NCBI GenBank assembly: GCA_030068075.1
Contig: CM057823.1
Location: 18,820,485 to 18,884,484, forward strand
Direction of reading: 5' to 3'
Source of the DNA: Paguma larvata
Taxonomy: Eukaryota > Chordata > Mammalia > Carnivora > Viverridae
DNA length: 64,000 nucleotides
The position numbers and the translations under genes were made by a program. The notes below the pieces were generated by a model that was not told where the DNA came from, searched no databases, and saw nothing but the letters and a program-made list of their open reading frames with translations. Below, one piece after another: positions 34,484-47,115 of the stretch (position 1 is the first letter of the stretch; each line of letters opens with the position of its first letter).

Positions 34484-34709
34484 GGGGCAGCTGAGTGGCT
34501 CAGAAGGTTGGGTGTCTGACTTCAGCTCAGGTCATGATCTCATGGTTCAAGAATTCCAGCCCCGTGTAGGGCTCTGTGCTGACAGCTTGGAGCCTGGAGC
34601 CTGCTTCTGATTCTGTCTCCTTCTCTCTCTCTGTCCCTACCCCGCCTGTGCTCAGTTCTCTCTCTCTCTCTCAAAAACAAATAAACATTAAAAAAATTGG
34701 GAAAAAAAA
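34484..34709 (+). mobile_element. CanSINE (felid type), diverged
   Basis: Head GGGGCAGCTGAGTGGCTCAG, CTCAGGTCATGATCTCATGG, CTTGGAGCCTGGAGCCTGCT and a CT-rich tract followed by AAACAAATAAACATTAAAAA. The target duplication AAAACTATTTGTTTT (34469-34483) recurs as AAAACCTATCTGTTTT (34710-34725). Confidence 0.95.
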
Positions 34710-34725
34710 AAAACCTATCTGTTTT

Positions 34726-37539
34726 AATTCTGTAGTTTACAAAGGCCAGATTCACCATGGAGTTAACCTTCTGTTTCTCTTGGACAGGCCTATTTCTGTC
34801 CCTGGAGAAGACCTAACAATGTTTCCACATGATTGTAAGTTTGTACACTTTCTAAAACTAAGATATATAAAATTCAACTATGACCACCATTGCTTTCTAT
34901 TTCAACCCACCTCCTTCCTGCCAACCCCCATCTGCATGCACATCCTCCACTCCTCTACATAATGATGTAGAGCCTCTGGGTGTGTTTTGTACCTGGTTAA
35001 GGCAAAGCTGTGTTGGTGATATATTTGCTTTGAGTTTAGTGAACTAGGATATAGACCAGAAATAAAGAACTCTATATCATATAGGGCAATTACCTTTTTT
35101 TCTGTTTTTCTCACCTTCTAGGCATGTTTAGTAAATTTTATCAAAATCATAGTGATAGATCAAGAAGGGAATGGCAATCTGACAACATGTACTTAAGCTT
35201 TCGAATCAATTCTCCCAAGTTAGAGCTTTCTCTTCTCTATATTTTATGGGAAGTAAAAACAGGAGCTTTTTTCAATGGGTGATGAGATAAGCAGTTTTCA
35301 TGCGTATTTTGAAAACTGAGGTCAGAATAGGCAAAAAAAGATTAGGTCAGGTGTAGCTTTTTGGAAAGCAAACAAAATCTAAGAAATAGAAAAATGTATT
35401 CAGCCAAGACCTCATAAGAATGATATAATGCTAGTAGTAAAGATAGGATAGCTTATAAGAAAGATATTGATCATCTTGTAAAATAAATGCGCTTAAATTG
35501 TTCACTTAGTTTGTTACTAAAGTGATCATTTCTTTGACATTAGTTTAACTTTCATCCTGTACTTACAAAAGTTTATTTTTCCTAGGATGTTTTAAGGGAC
35601 CAAAACAGATTCTCATTTTCTCCCTAAAAGCAGTGATATTAGCAACAGTTCTTCCCTTTGAAAGTGAAGAGCCACAAATATATGCAATTAATATGTATAT
35701 TAACACAGGTATTGACAAACGTATTTTTAATGAAAATCTCATTACCTTGATGATTGTAATTGAGCAATTCATTTTTCATGAAGTCATATATTGGGGAACT
35801 TGACCTATTCTTAGCTCAATGCAATACTTATCTTCTTTCAACTTATCTCAGAAAAAAAAGCAAAACTTCGATCTTAATTTATTTTCTGACATCTCTACTA
35901 TTCTAGCTATCGTCACAGGATAATACCATTTTTCTGCATAGAAACCTATAGGCTTTAGTAAAAATACTGAGTTTAGTATTAAAGTTAGTCATTTTACCTT
36001 GTATTTGAATTGTGCTTAGTAGTTTCTAAAGTATTTTAACATATTGTTTATCTTGATATTATGAATATATAAGGAGTTAACTCAGGGTATTATAATATTA
36101 TCCTAAAATGGTAAAATAATGACTCTGAGTTATTTTCAATCATTATACTATGTTCTGTGGTTGCAAATCATGCCTAAATACTAGTAGATTTGTACACATA
36201 ATACAAAAACAAATATAATCAAGAGTGTTGATTATCATGAAATCAACTTATCAGGAATAACTGTAATGTTGATTTTTTAATTGGAATTTATTACCTTATT
36301 ATAAAAACAAGGAGTTCTCAATTATAGACAGCACTGTTATATATATGTAGGGATATATGATTAATATATGCAATTTTTGTATAAAATAGAATCACAATAT
36401 ATTATCAAAACATAGTGCTCTGTTTGACTAAAGAGAAGAAGAAAGAAGGAAAAAGAAATTTGAAACATTGCCTGGAGGTATCTTTGTTACCTAAAAGTTC
36501 CAAGAGTCAGCTGAACAGATTACTTCCAAGATACACGAAGAACTTAATTAAAATTGTATTGATGTATCTGCAGAGATAATTAAATACAACACCAAGTTTT
36601 GCATGCAAAAACATATTTGTCTTGCCAAGAAAGTAACTGAGAAAGAATTGAGTGAGTGACTCAGACTTGATGCAGAAACTTTTATCAGAAGAGGTTTGGT
36701 AGGTTAAGGGAACTCTCTGAATTGCCCGCTGGCACGTGTGTTGGTCTAGCTTCTTTTTGTGTTTTAACTGAATGTGCAAAAAGATGGCACGTAAAACAAA
36801 TGTGTATTTCTCCCCAGGAGTTCACTCTACAAGAAAAGATAAGCTAAATCAGATTATGAAATCAAATGAGAGTTTGTGCTTTATTCACTCGATATCATTC
36901 ATGTATTTCATGGTGATGCTTACTCTGCTTTAAACAATCACTTAACTACTAAATCATACTTTTCCATTTTCAAATACAAATGACTCTCTCATGCCTGCAT
37001 CCCAATGATAATTATTGCTCTGAAAGAGCCAATTCCACTGAAAAGATCTACTTCCCATTAATTATTGAACTATGATGATAATATTGTAGTTACTGGAACT
37101 TAACGTTGCTAGGTTGGAGAAATCCTGGGTAAACCCATCAGCCTTCTTAACGTGCTTCACAGACTTACACAAAGAATATGTGTATTGCTATGCAATATAT
37201 ATTATCTTCTAATCCTTGTAACCATAAGAGAATTTAGAAAGAATGATTGTGTTAGAAAAGCTAAACACATTGACCCAGATTTTCAAAAGATCTATTGTAA
37301 CCACACCAAATGACTCCAGATGAAGTTGAAAAGGCTACTCAAGAGGAAGTAAGATCCCAGGGCTTTATTCTGGCATCTTAGAGGGAAAGGCAGCTCAAAT
37401 TAAAACATCGACACAGTTTCTAAAGACTTCAGAACACTGATGGTAGTGGAGCTATTTGAGATTAAAGTTTAAAGGAAAGATTATCCAGGAGTAAAGAAGA
37501 GGGCCTTCAGTAAGTGACTAAGCACCCACTTCCAAAAAG
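34726..37539. other. Unassigned AT-rich intergenic sequence
   Basis: About 2.8 kb without recognisable gene, RNA or repeat. Open frames at 34902-35114, 35563-35772 and 36507-36779 are short, on differing strands, and have no domain. Confidence 0.5.
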
Positions 37540-38189
37540 TTGATAGGTTCAACACCTGTGCCATGTCCTAGTAGCAAAGTGAAAAAAAGTTATGAAACAC
37601 AATTAGAGGGGGACACTTTTAAGAATGGGAGAGGAAGGACCTCCAAAATCTGCTATCCCCTAAAAACAATGAGAACACGAGTAAAGATGGCCAAGATTCA
37701 CTTTTTTAAAACTCCAGAAATGAACTAAAGGCCTCCGGCAATCTCAGGAGCATTTATTCAAAGCAATGGTTTAAATCTCGGTAAGAATAGCAAGAGCCAC
37801 GTGGCATTCTGACTTGCTCTATCCCTATCACTCTCCACAAAACTATGAAAACCAGCAGATTTGCAGCTAAGGTAACAGTGAAAACAAGCAGCCTAGAGGC
37901 CCCTGCAAGTGACAAACTGGGTTTGAATCCCTTCAGAAAGCCCGCTCCCATACAGTTCATTTGTCTGGTAGCTCCCTGCGAAAGCTTAAGAGAGCTTTTC
38001 ATTAGTTGACCCGATAGAGTATATTCACTAGGAAAAACCTATCCCCAAGACATTTGTTGAAAATGATTGTTTAACATCACAACTGCCTAAGGCAGTGATA
38101 ACAGTTGAAGGAAACAAAAGGTGAGTCTAAAAGGTAAAAGGAAGATCTGGAGAATGACATTCCAGAGTTGGCTTTGAAAAGCTCCAACA

Positions 38190-38349
38190 GGGGCACCTGG
38201 GTAGCTCTGTTAAGCGTCTGACTTAAGCTCAGGTCATGATCTCGTGGTTCACAAGTTCAAGGCCCATATCAGGCTCTGTGCTGATGGCTCAGAGCCTGGA
38301 CTCTGCTTCAGATTCTGTGTCTCCCCCTCTCTGCCCCTTCCCTGCTCGT

Positions 38350-38407
<58 letters not shown>

Positions 38408-38452
38408 ACAAATAAATAAAAACATTTAAAATTTAAAAAAAAGAAAAGAAAA
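38190..38452 (+). mobile_element. CanSINE (felid type) with expanded microsatellite
   Basis: Head GGGGCACCTGGGTAGCTCTG, then body, then a CT-rich tract expanded to (TC)n(AC)n at 38352-38411, then the AAATAAATAAAAAC tail. GAAAAGCTCCAACA at 38176-38189 and 38453-38466 is a perfect 14-bp target duplication. A few bases of the A box region (CAGTCG) are deleted. It sits in the old L1M. Confidence 0.97.
38352..38411 (+). repeat. Compound (TC)n(AC)n microsatellite
   Basis: About 15 TC units followed by about 14 AC units, grown from the TC-rich part of the SINE. Compound dinucleotide repeats of this length are expected to be polymorphic between individuals. Confidence 0.95.
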
Positions 38453-39124
38453 GAAAAGCTCCAACATATTTTTGAGAATCTAGAAAGCCCCATGCATGTG
38501 CACGCCCAGGAAGACCTGAGTAGGCCCTAATGTCTCATCTATGGCTGAGCTCCAGGCCCTGAACAAGCAGGAAGTGAAGGCTAAAGAACAGTTTCAAAGT
38601 GCTTGAATGTTGAAAGCATGCTTCAACATACCCAGAACCCCTCTGAAAAGAGTGGGGACTTATTTCTTCATGGAAATATTAGTTTAGGGAGAATCAATGA
38701 TTTCTGACCAGTCAGCTACATGAACTATGACTTTAGTGGCTGCACATGACAGAGAATATAGACTTTGAAGAATTATTATAAGAGAGTTATTAAACAAAAC
38801 AACAAGTAACAACAACGTCCTGGGGAAAGTGGGGAGTTTGATGTCCACAACTGTCACATTATAAAACGTCCAGTTTCAACAAAATATTGTAAGACACACA
38901 CACACAAAAAATAGGAAATTATGACTCACACACAGGAAATAATGCAGTCAATGGAAACTCCCTGAGGGAGCCCAGATGTTAGACTTACTAGATAAAACTT
39001 GAAATCAGTTCTTATAAATTATTGAAAGAACTAAAAGAACATATGTCAAAGAATTAAAGAATAAGAACAATGTCTCACCAAATGGAAAATATAACTAAAA
39101 AGAAATTATAAAAAAACTAAATAA

Positions 39125-40133
39125 CAAAGGAAACAATAAACAAAACTAAAGGGCAACCTAATGAGTGGGAAAAGATATTTGGAAGTGACATATCTGATAA
39201 AGGATTAGTAACCAAAATATGTAAAGAACTTGTAAAACTTAACACCCATAAAACAAATAATCAAGTTAAAAAATGGATAGAAGACATGAATAGACAGTTT
39301 TCCAAAGAAAACATACATGTGGCCAACAGACACGGGAAAAGATGCTCAACCTCACTGATAATCAGGGGAATGCAAATCAAAACCACACTGAGATATCACC
39401 TCACACCTGTTAGAATGCCTACAATCAATAACACAAGAAATAGTAGGTGCTGGTAAAGATGTGGAAAAAGGGAAATGCTCTTGCATTGTTGGTGGAAATG
39501 CAAGCCGACAATGTGCAGCCACTCTGGAAAACAGTATGGAGATTCCTTAAGAAGTACCATAAGTCCCAGCAACTGCACTACTAAGTATTTACTTACAGAA
39601 AACAAAAATACTAATTCAAAAGGATACATACACCTCAATGTTTATAGCAGAATTATCAACAATAGCCAAATTATGGGAGAAGGCCAAGTGTTCATCGGCT
39701 GATGAATGGATAAAGAAAATGTAGTATACACAAACAATGGAATACTATTCAGCCATAAAAAAAGAATGAAATATTGCCATTTGCAATGACATGGATGGAG
39801 CTAGAGAGTATTATACTAAGCAAAATAAGTCAGAGAGAGACAAATACCATATGTTTTCACTCATATGTGGAATTTAAGAAACAAAATAAATGAACATGGG
39901 AGAAAAAGGCAGGGAAACCAAGAAACATACTCTTAATTATAGAGAACAAACTGATGGTTACCAGAGGGTGGAGCATGGAGATATGGGTTAAATAAGCGAT
40001 GGATATTAAGGAGGGCATTTGTGAAGAGCACTAGGTATTGTAAGTAAGTGTTGAATCAGTAAATTCTACACCGAAAACTGATATTAGACTGTATGTTAAT
40101 TAACTGGAATTTAAATTAAAACTCATAGAAAAA
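39125..40133 (+). mobile_element. 5'-truncated LINE-1 3' end inserted in L1M
   Basis: It starts in the ORF2 C-terminal part (AAAGGAAACAATAAACAAAA) and reads on through TGGAAAACAGTATGGAGATT near 39524 and AATGGAATACTATTCAGCCA near 39738. It ends in a carnivore L1 3'UTR (GAGCACTAGGTATTGTAAGT, near 40027). AAAAACTAAATAA (39112-39124) and AAGAACTAAGTAA (40134-40146) are the likely target duplication, with two differences. Outside them the old L1M reads straight across. About 1 kb of a typical L1 is present, and the frames are broken. Confidence 0.88.
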
Positions 40134-40465
40134 AAGAACTAAGTAAAAATTCTTGAGTAGAAAAATAAAATAAGTAATATTAAAAATTTCCTACAAGGAA
40201 TTTCTTCTCCTATAGAAGGAGTCCAGCAGATTTGAGGCGTAGAAAGAGAAAATCATGAACTTGAACATAAGTCAATGAAGACTACCCTATCTGAAGTACA
40301 GAAAGATAAAAAGAATGAATAAAAATGAACAGAGCATCAGACATGTGTAGGGTACCGCCAACCATACTAACATATTGATAATAAGAGGCCCAGAAAAAGA
40401 GGAGGAGTGAGAAAGGGACAGAAAAATATCTTAAAGAATAATATTTCATCTCAAATATGAAGAAA

Positions 40466-43351
40466 ATGCTTTTACGTTAAAATGGTAATTTTAAGTATTA
40501 ACTGCATGAATATTTTCCGACTGAATTTCTAAAATCAACTAGAACAAAAAAGTACAGTATGCCTATTCACCATTCCTAGAACAATGGAAAGAAAGAACAT
40601 TTGTGTCTATTATTACATCAAACCAACTGTATCTTAATGTTTAATTATCAATTTATTGGCAAAAGTCTACCACAAGTATGTAATATATTATTGATTCTGT
40701 TGAAACAGTGTATTTTAAATAGACTTATTACTTAGTCTTTAGCAGTTACATAAATTTTTAATTTTCTGCTCTACAGCCCTTTTAAAAAGTGTAATGAGAC
40801 CATCTATTCCAGAGTGGTAGTCCAAATGGCATATTAATTCATCTATTTAGCTTCTTGGGACTTGAAAACTATATCAAATCAGAATCAGGATAATTTACAA
40901 TGGGAATAGTTGTTCACTCAACAATCATTTATTACATATATACTCTGCTAGATTCTGGGGTATATAAAATAAAACATGTAGTACTTAAAAGCACTTGAAT
41001 TCACGATGTGCCAACACTGTTATAACCAAAATATATTAACTTATTGAAACTTTTGAGCCCCTTAAAAAGTAAATATTATTGTTATTTCCATTCAACAGAT
41101 GATAATATTGAGTCATGAAGAGAGTAAGTAACTTAATTGCAATCATACAGCATTTAACAGCTCTTCAGAGCTTGAGCCAGGATAGAAGCCTACACAATCT
41201 GACTCTAGTTCCAAAAAAACATCAGTGAAAATATTCAGCATTTCACCTGGAATTTACAGTGTAGAAAAGGAGACAGCATTAATGTGGAAGTTCCAGCTAA
41301 ATCAAATTACTGCAGTTTTAGGGATAAGCACATGGTACGAGAAGAGCACATAGACGGGACTTCTAACCTACATTTTAGCAATGATAGTTATCTCCAAGGA
41401 AACTCTTGATGAGAGACAGTGGGCTATTTTAGGAGGCTGGGAAGATGTAAGAAGAAAAGATACAATGGCAAAGATTCAAATATAGAAGAACATCAGGAAT
41501 AGGAGGAGTCATGAGGAACTTTAAGAAGTTTAGTTACTTAGATTGCATCTATAATCAAAATCGGGAGAAGTAAAGCCATCAAACTCAAAGAGTAAATGTT
41601 GATAGTATTTTGTATGTTTGTATGTGAATTCAGAGTTTTGTTAAGTATAATAGGTAATAAGTATAAGAGAAACTATTTTCAGATTTGTATATTAAGAAAA
41701 TTCACATTGGTTGCAATGGGAAGAATAAATTGTTAGTGAGGAACAGTAAGTAGAAAGGGAATACTTAGGAGGGTGTTGTACATGGACACAGGTGATAATA
41801 CTTTGAAAGATAATGATGTGGCAGTATGATATAGAATGGTGGTTTGAGAAATATTTGGAATAGTATTTGGTGAATTGAATGATATTAAGTATGAAAGATA
41901 AGAAGAAATAAAGAATGATTCCCTTTAATCTCAGAAATACATTTAATATATCACTCTGCTGTAACAATTCATTCTTAGCTACTGCAGATGGTCAATATAT
42001 GAGGGATATGCTTTTTTACAGAAATTTTCAAAATCTTGTACAATAAGTATCTTTTAGAAATCAGCATCAAAGTAATGTTGCCCTACCTTTTGAATGAGTA
42101 AGTTCCACTTTATTATTTGGCAAGACTAAAACAAATGATCATGTGTTCCTTTTTGCAGTGGTTGTCCACGGCTTCAACCTAAGTTTTGTTCTCAACTCTA
42201 CTAACTTCTGTTTGCTCAGTTGCCTTGACTAACCCTCTCATTCCTTATCCTTGCCATATACTCATAACTTCTTGGTTTTGTTTTTGAGATATGTAAATGC
42301 TAAACTGATCTTACAAATAAGCTAATACTAATTCCCTTTGCTGACAATCTAATTGGGATGAAAACAAGATTCGTAGACTTAGAATACTGTAGCAGTAAAA
42401 TTAATACAAAGTATATATACAATTTTTAAAGAAGCAAAAATCAGGAAATCAAACAAGGTGGGGAAATAAGACAAAGTAGTTTAATGTGAGACTGTTGATT
42501 AATTTGTAATATTCATTTTGCCTGAGCTAAATAAATTTACTTTAAAAATGACATTAACTATGAAAACAAACAAACAAAAAATAAATACCACTGGAGAAGG
42601 TAATGAATAATAAAAAAACACCTGAAGCTTTTAGAATGTTAATAGATGAATTAGAGAATGTTTGGTCCTAAACTAAGTCAATCTTTTGAAAAGTTAACTA
42701 TTAGAAATAATTTATTTGTGCATTTGTTTCTTAAAATCATTATTTATTTCTATAAATTGAATGCATTGGGGATACATTTGGGATAGAGGTTAGCTTGGGA
42801 TTTCTAACCTCTTTGACTATGGATCTACAATATTAAAACCATTTAAAAATCAATAACTACATCATGTACTATAATGTCTGTCCTTATACCAATTTAATAT
42901 AAGTCGCAATCACATACACATATGCAAAAGCAAAGCTTATTCTTGAAATTTTCTAGTTCAACATTTATTGACCTTCCAGAGTACCACAATTTATTATAGT
43001 CAGTTATATATTGGCATTTGCAAGTAAACAAATAACTATATTAGAATTAATTACACTATTATATACTTAATTTCATTATTCACTTGATAAACAACCCCAG
43101 GACTGATACCGTTTCTGTGTGATTAAAAGGCTGATTTTTAAAAAACCTATATCCCATTATTTCTAGCATAAGTTCACTTATATCAGCAGAGAAATTACCC
43201 ATAACCAAGTATGCCAAACACACCAATGCAAGACAATCCTCAAGTGAAGTAATTATCCTCAATTATAATGCCCTGTCTATGCTAATATACATTGTTATGA
43301 TTATCTTCAGGGTACACCCTCCTGACCTCAAACTTTCTGTGCAATAGAGTG

Positions 43352-43353
<2 letters not shown>
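40466..43353. other. Mostly unassigned; contains an antisense MIR
   Basis: AT-rich sequence without a gene. The only supportable repeat is MIR at 41000-41225. The 91-codon minus frame at 41692-41967 is low-complexity and shows no domain. Confidence 0.5.
41000..41225 (-). mobile_element. MIR SINE, antisense, near full length
   Basis: ATGTGCCAACACTGTTATAA, then TTATTTCCATTCAACAGATG, GAGAGTAAGTAACTTAATTG, CATACAGC and GAGCTTGAGCCAGGATAGAA follow the reverse-complement MIR consensus in order. Divergence is high, as expected for this ancient tRNA-derived SINE. Confidence 0.8.

Positions 43354-43354
<1 letters not shown>

Positions 43355-43391
<37 letters not shown>
43355..43391 (+). repeat. (AC)n microsatellite
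   Basis: About 18 uninterrupted AC units, not at the end of a recognised retroelement. A likely length polymorphism. Confidence 0.97.
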
Positions 43392-43395
<4 letters not shown>

Positions 43396-43805
43396 ATTGC
43401 AGATGAGCCTGTCCGATCATTCCTGGGATCCATGCTGAAGCTGATAGAAACCCAGACTAGAACTAATAAAAAATGACGATGCTATTGCTTCCTGCACTAA
43501 ACCTAGACCACAGTGACTACGGGACTCTGAATTAACATATACCTTGGGAGGCACAGAAGCTACAATAATGACAGCAAAGAAATGGGTTGGCCTGATGTGC
43601 TTACCTTGTGGGGACTTGAACTGAACTCAGCCCAAATGAGTGTAGCCAATCCTTGAAGAAAAGAGAATAAGGCAGGAGCCACGTATTTCAAGAGTCAAAC
43701 AACAATTCTTCTTCCTTTTCAAAGACATTAGTCAGAGAGATAGGTTCTCTGATGCTGCATTTTGCTTCACATGACCTCGTTTTTGGTCAGCCTTCACCCT
43801 GGTTC
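43392..43805. other. Unassigned sequence
   Basis: No gene or named repeat is seen between the AC tract and the next SINE. Confidence 0.5.
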
Positions 43806-43820
43806 AGAAATACCTTCTGG

Positions 43821-44051
43821 GGGGCGCCTGGGTGGCTCAATCGGTTAAGCGGCCGACCTCAGCTCAGGTCATGATCTCACCGTCTGTGAGTTCGAGCCCC
43901 GCGTTGGGCTCTGTGCTGATGGCTCAGAGCCTGGAGCCTGCTTCGGATTGTGTCCCCTTCTCTCTCTGCCTTTCCCTTGCTCACACTCTGTCTCTATGTC
44001 TCTCAAAAAATAAAATAAAAATGCTAAAAAAAATTTAAAAAAAAAAGAAAA
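43821..44051 (+). mobile_element. CanSINE (felid SINEC_Fc type), well preserved
   Basis: Head GGGCGCCTGGGTGGCTCAAT, CGGTTAAGCGGCCGAC, GTTCGAGCCCCGCGTTGGGC still containing CpGs, body and tail. A perfect 15-bp target duplication AGAAATACCTTCTGG lies at 43806-43820 and 44052-44066. The retained CpGs and perfect duplication mark it as one of the youngest copies in the window. Confidence 0.98.
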
Positions 44052-44066
44052 AGAAATACCTTCTGG

Positions 44067-45144
44067 ATGTGTCATTATAGTCTCAATGGTTCTAGGATAC
44101 AGTTCGGTATTGCTGATCTACTTACTATAAATTAACTGAATGAAACTGAAAGAGACACTTGAAAGTAAAACATAGGCTTTCTGTTTGGGGACAGGATATG
44201 TATCCCTTTTGTGGGTAACTTCAGTAGGTGGTCTTCAGAATGTTTCTCTGATGTTTTTTCTACTATATTCTCCTAACAGTAACTGGACCTCAATTTTCAA
44301 TTCCTAAATGTCCTTTCTCCCTCTACAAAACACATCCAGAATCAGTAAAGCATTATGATTGGAAAGATATAATCTGCAACAATGCAGGTAGCTCTTACCA
44401 GCACATGAATAAGAAAGCATTCTCTCTCTACAATTTTATAAAACAAGTTTTGTCATTAGAGAGAGAAAAGTCATTATTCACACTGTCATAAAACAAAATG
44501 AAACATCGCTTGAATTTCACTTCTATATTTGTGTGTTTTTATATACTCTCATGTGCTGTTTTTTTTATTCTGTTGCTAAAACTTATTATTTTTTTTTCTC
44601 TTTGGAATATGAAGGTGAGGGTGTTTTGCTTTAATGTGTGGGGTAAGGGAAGGTATTTTCATATTCTTCCCCACTTCTGCCCTTACTGCAAGACTGGGGA
44701 GTAAACTTGGTCTGCAGAAACTATTAATTATGTTGGCATCATTTTGGGACAATTTCACTGTGGAGAGGGATATACCTCAGGCCTAGAGAAATATTAATAT
44801 AACATAGAAAATTTAAAATTAAATCAATGTCTCCAAATTCTCTTGGTCTTGCCTTATGGAGCCTCATATCAAAATGTCATTGTTCTGGATAACACTTCAG
44901 CCAATTTTATTTTTACAACCTGCACCTCAAACCTCTCCTAAGGCACAGTGGAATTCATCTGATATGATGGAACTGTAATACTGAAAAATTTTAAATTACA
45001 TTTTTTTTCTCCCCTCACCTCCTTGAACGTAGCCAAATGGGGTCCTACATATATCTTTTCTGAAGTCTAAATCTAATCCTGTGGCTTTTAAATTGGCTAA
45101 AAAGGGCAGTTATTGGACATTTGGGATGGCATCAATGAATAATT
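44067..45144. other. Unassigned intergenic sequence
   Basis: No gene or recognisable repeat. A short frame at 44498-44704 is hydrophobic only because it is T-rich. Confidence 0.5.
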
Positions 45145-46601
45145 AGAAAGTAAAGCTGAGGATAGTATTTGTGCTCCGCGGGGGCCAAGATGGCAGAGCG
45201 GCATGGAAGTTCTCAGCTTCTCTCATCCCTGAAATGCAGCTAGATCAGCACCAAACCATTTTTGCCCACCTAGAAAATTGACCTGAGGATTAACACAGCA
45301 ATCTGCATAACTCGAGCCACAGAACGTGGCAGGCACGTGGTGCAAAGAGGGGAACAGTGGGAGAAAGAAGCTGTTGAGCGTAGGGAGCTGTTTTTGTGGA
45401 GAGAGGACAAAGAAGTGGGGGGGAGAGTGGAGGACAAACACTCCCCAGAAAGTAGCTGGATGGAGAAAGAGTAGAAACACAAGGGACTTAACAAGAAATC
45501 TGTTCTCCACATCCACTGATGGGGAGAAAGGAGAGGGTTTCAGTACCATTGGGACTCTATAAACAGGGAAACACAGAGTTGGAAATGGCAGAACTCAATG
45601 CCTAGCGGAGCTCTGGTGGCGAGGAAGGGCAAATCCCCAGAAGCAAGCAAGCGAGGTTCAAGATGTCTGTGGGCCACATGGGGAGAAACAGTTCCCCTGT
45701 TTGGAGGGCATTTGGTACAGGACACGCAGCCTTCCCAGAGGCAAAGGTCCCAGCAGACCCTGGAGAACAGCTACATTTGCTCATGTTGGAACAAAGATGC
45801 CAGGGTGTGGTGCGAATTGTGTGTTGTGATTTGCCATAATCTCTGAACCAATACCGCTGCATGAACACACAAAACTTTTCTGGGGCAAACTAGTACCCAG
45901 CCACAATCTGTGAATCTCGGCCACAGCGCAACTGCACAAACATCCCCGGTGGCAAGTTGGCATCCGGCCATTGCTCGACAAGACCCTCCCCTATTGGGTC
46001 AGAGCAGGTCCAAGCTGCAAGGCTCTCAGAAGTGAGGGGTTTGGAAACATAGCCTCATGTGAGATAAAATTTGGGAGGGAGGTGCCGCCTAGCAGGCTGA
46101 GGCTTTGGCACGGACTGTGTAAAAGTAAGGAGTGGATGGAAGACAGAGACAAAGGAGAGGTGCTTGACTGCTAGTCAGTGAGAGGGCAGAGTTCCTGTGC
46201 CAGAGACTGGGAAGATGGGTGAAGCCATTTTCACCTCTCTCACATGTATGCACTACACAGATCCATCCCAGTAAGCTAAGCAGTGCCACCTAGTGAAGAA
46301 CGGAGCCATTACACCAAGAACCTTCCAGCTGCATCCACCAAACTCATGCCCTAGAGAACCACCACAAGTCTCTCTGCCTGCTTAGTATATGGACTATAAA
46401 GTGCTTCATAGTTTGACTTCTAGGGGAAAATGGATGTAATTTCATTTGGGTTTCATTCTGTTTGCTGGTCCATCTATTAATTTTTTTGTTTTTTTTTTCT
46501 TTCTTTTTTTATTTTGCTTTTGTTTAAATTTATTTCCTTTTCTTTTTTCCTTTCTTTTTCATGGATATAATAAGAGAATAACTTATTTTATTGTCCATTT
46601 T

Positions 46602-46812
46602 TTAATTAAAATTTTTTAACATTTATTTTTAAGAGAGAGATAGAGTGCAAACGGAGCGGGGGCAGAGAGAGAAGAAGACACAATATTAGAAGCAGGCTCC
46701 GGGCTCTGAGCTGTCAGCACAGAGCCCAACACAGGGCCTTAAATCACAGACCATGAGATCATGACCTGAGCTGAAGTCAGATGCTTAACTGACTGAGCTA
46801 CCCAGGTGCCCC
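46602..46812 (-). mobile_element. CanSINE (felid type), antisense, in L1 5'UTR
   Basis: Complement copy: TTTTTTAACATTTATTTTTA, GAAGCAGGCTCCGGGCTCTG, CATGAGATCATGACCTGAGC, CTGAGCTACCCAGGTGCCCC. It lies in a T-rich part of the L1 5'UTR, where the target duplication cannot be resolved. Confidence 0.96.
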
Positions 46813-47115
46813 TATTTTTTTTCTAATTTTAAAAAAATTTTAGTATATTTTTTATTCTTTGTAAATTTTTGTTCTCTATTCTCCTTCTTCATTTCATTTT
46901 ATTCTATTTTATTGTATACTTTTTTCTAATTTTTAAAATTTTTCTAACTTTTTTTCATCTTTTCCTTTCTTTCCCTTTTTTCTCTGTTCTATCAAGCTTG
47001 TTTCAATAACCAGACCAAAGTACACCTAGGATCTAGCTTCCTTTACTTTATTTTTGTGTGTTTTTAATTTTTTAGTTTTAATTGTTATTTTATTAATTCC
47101 TTTCCTTCCTCCAAA

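Larger units (their letters stand above)
37540..40465 (+). mobile_element. Old L1M 5'UTR/ORF1 region, sense, split by insertions
   Basis: The segment at 38850-39110 is clear: AAGACACACACACACAAAAA, CTCCCTGAGGGAGCCCAGAT, GTTAGACTTACTAGATAAAA and ATGTCTCACCAAATGGAAAA match the L1M region before and into ORF1. After the younger L1 insertion, ORF1 sequence resumes at 40147: AGCAGATTTGAG, ATGAACTTGAACATAAGTCA, GAATGAATAAAAATGAACAG near 40312 and AGAGGCCCAGAAAAAGAGGA near 40383. The earlier part (37540-38180) is assigned mainly by colinearity and is less certain. No frame is intact. Confidence 0.7.

Noticed and set aside
45171..46300. Cluster of open frames on both strands suggesting a multi-exon gene
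   Set aside because: The segment is the L1 5'UTR, located by its exact target duplication. Its frames are not conserved and disagree in strand.
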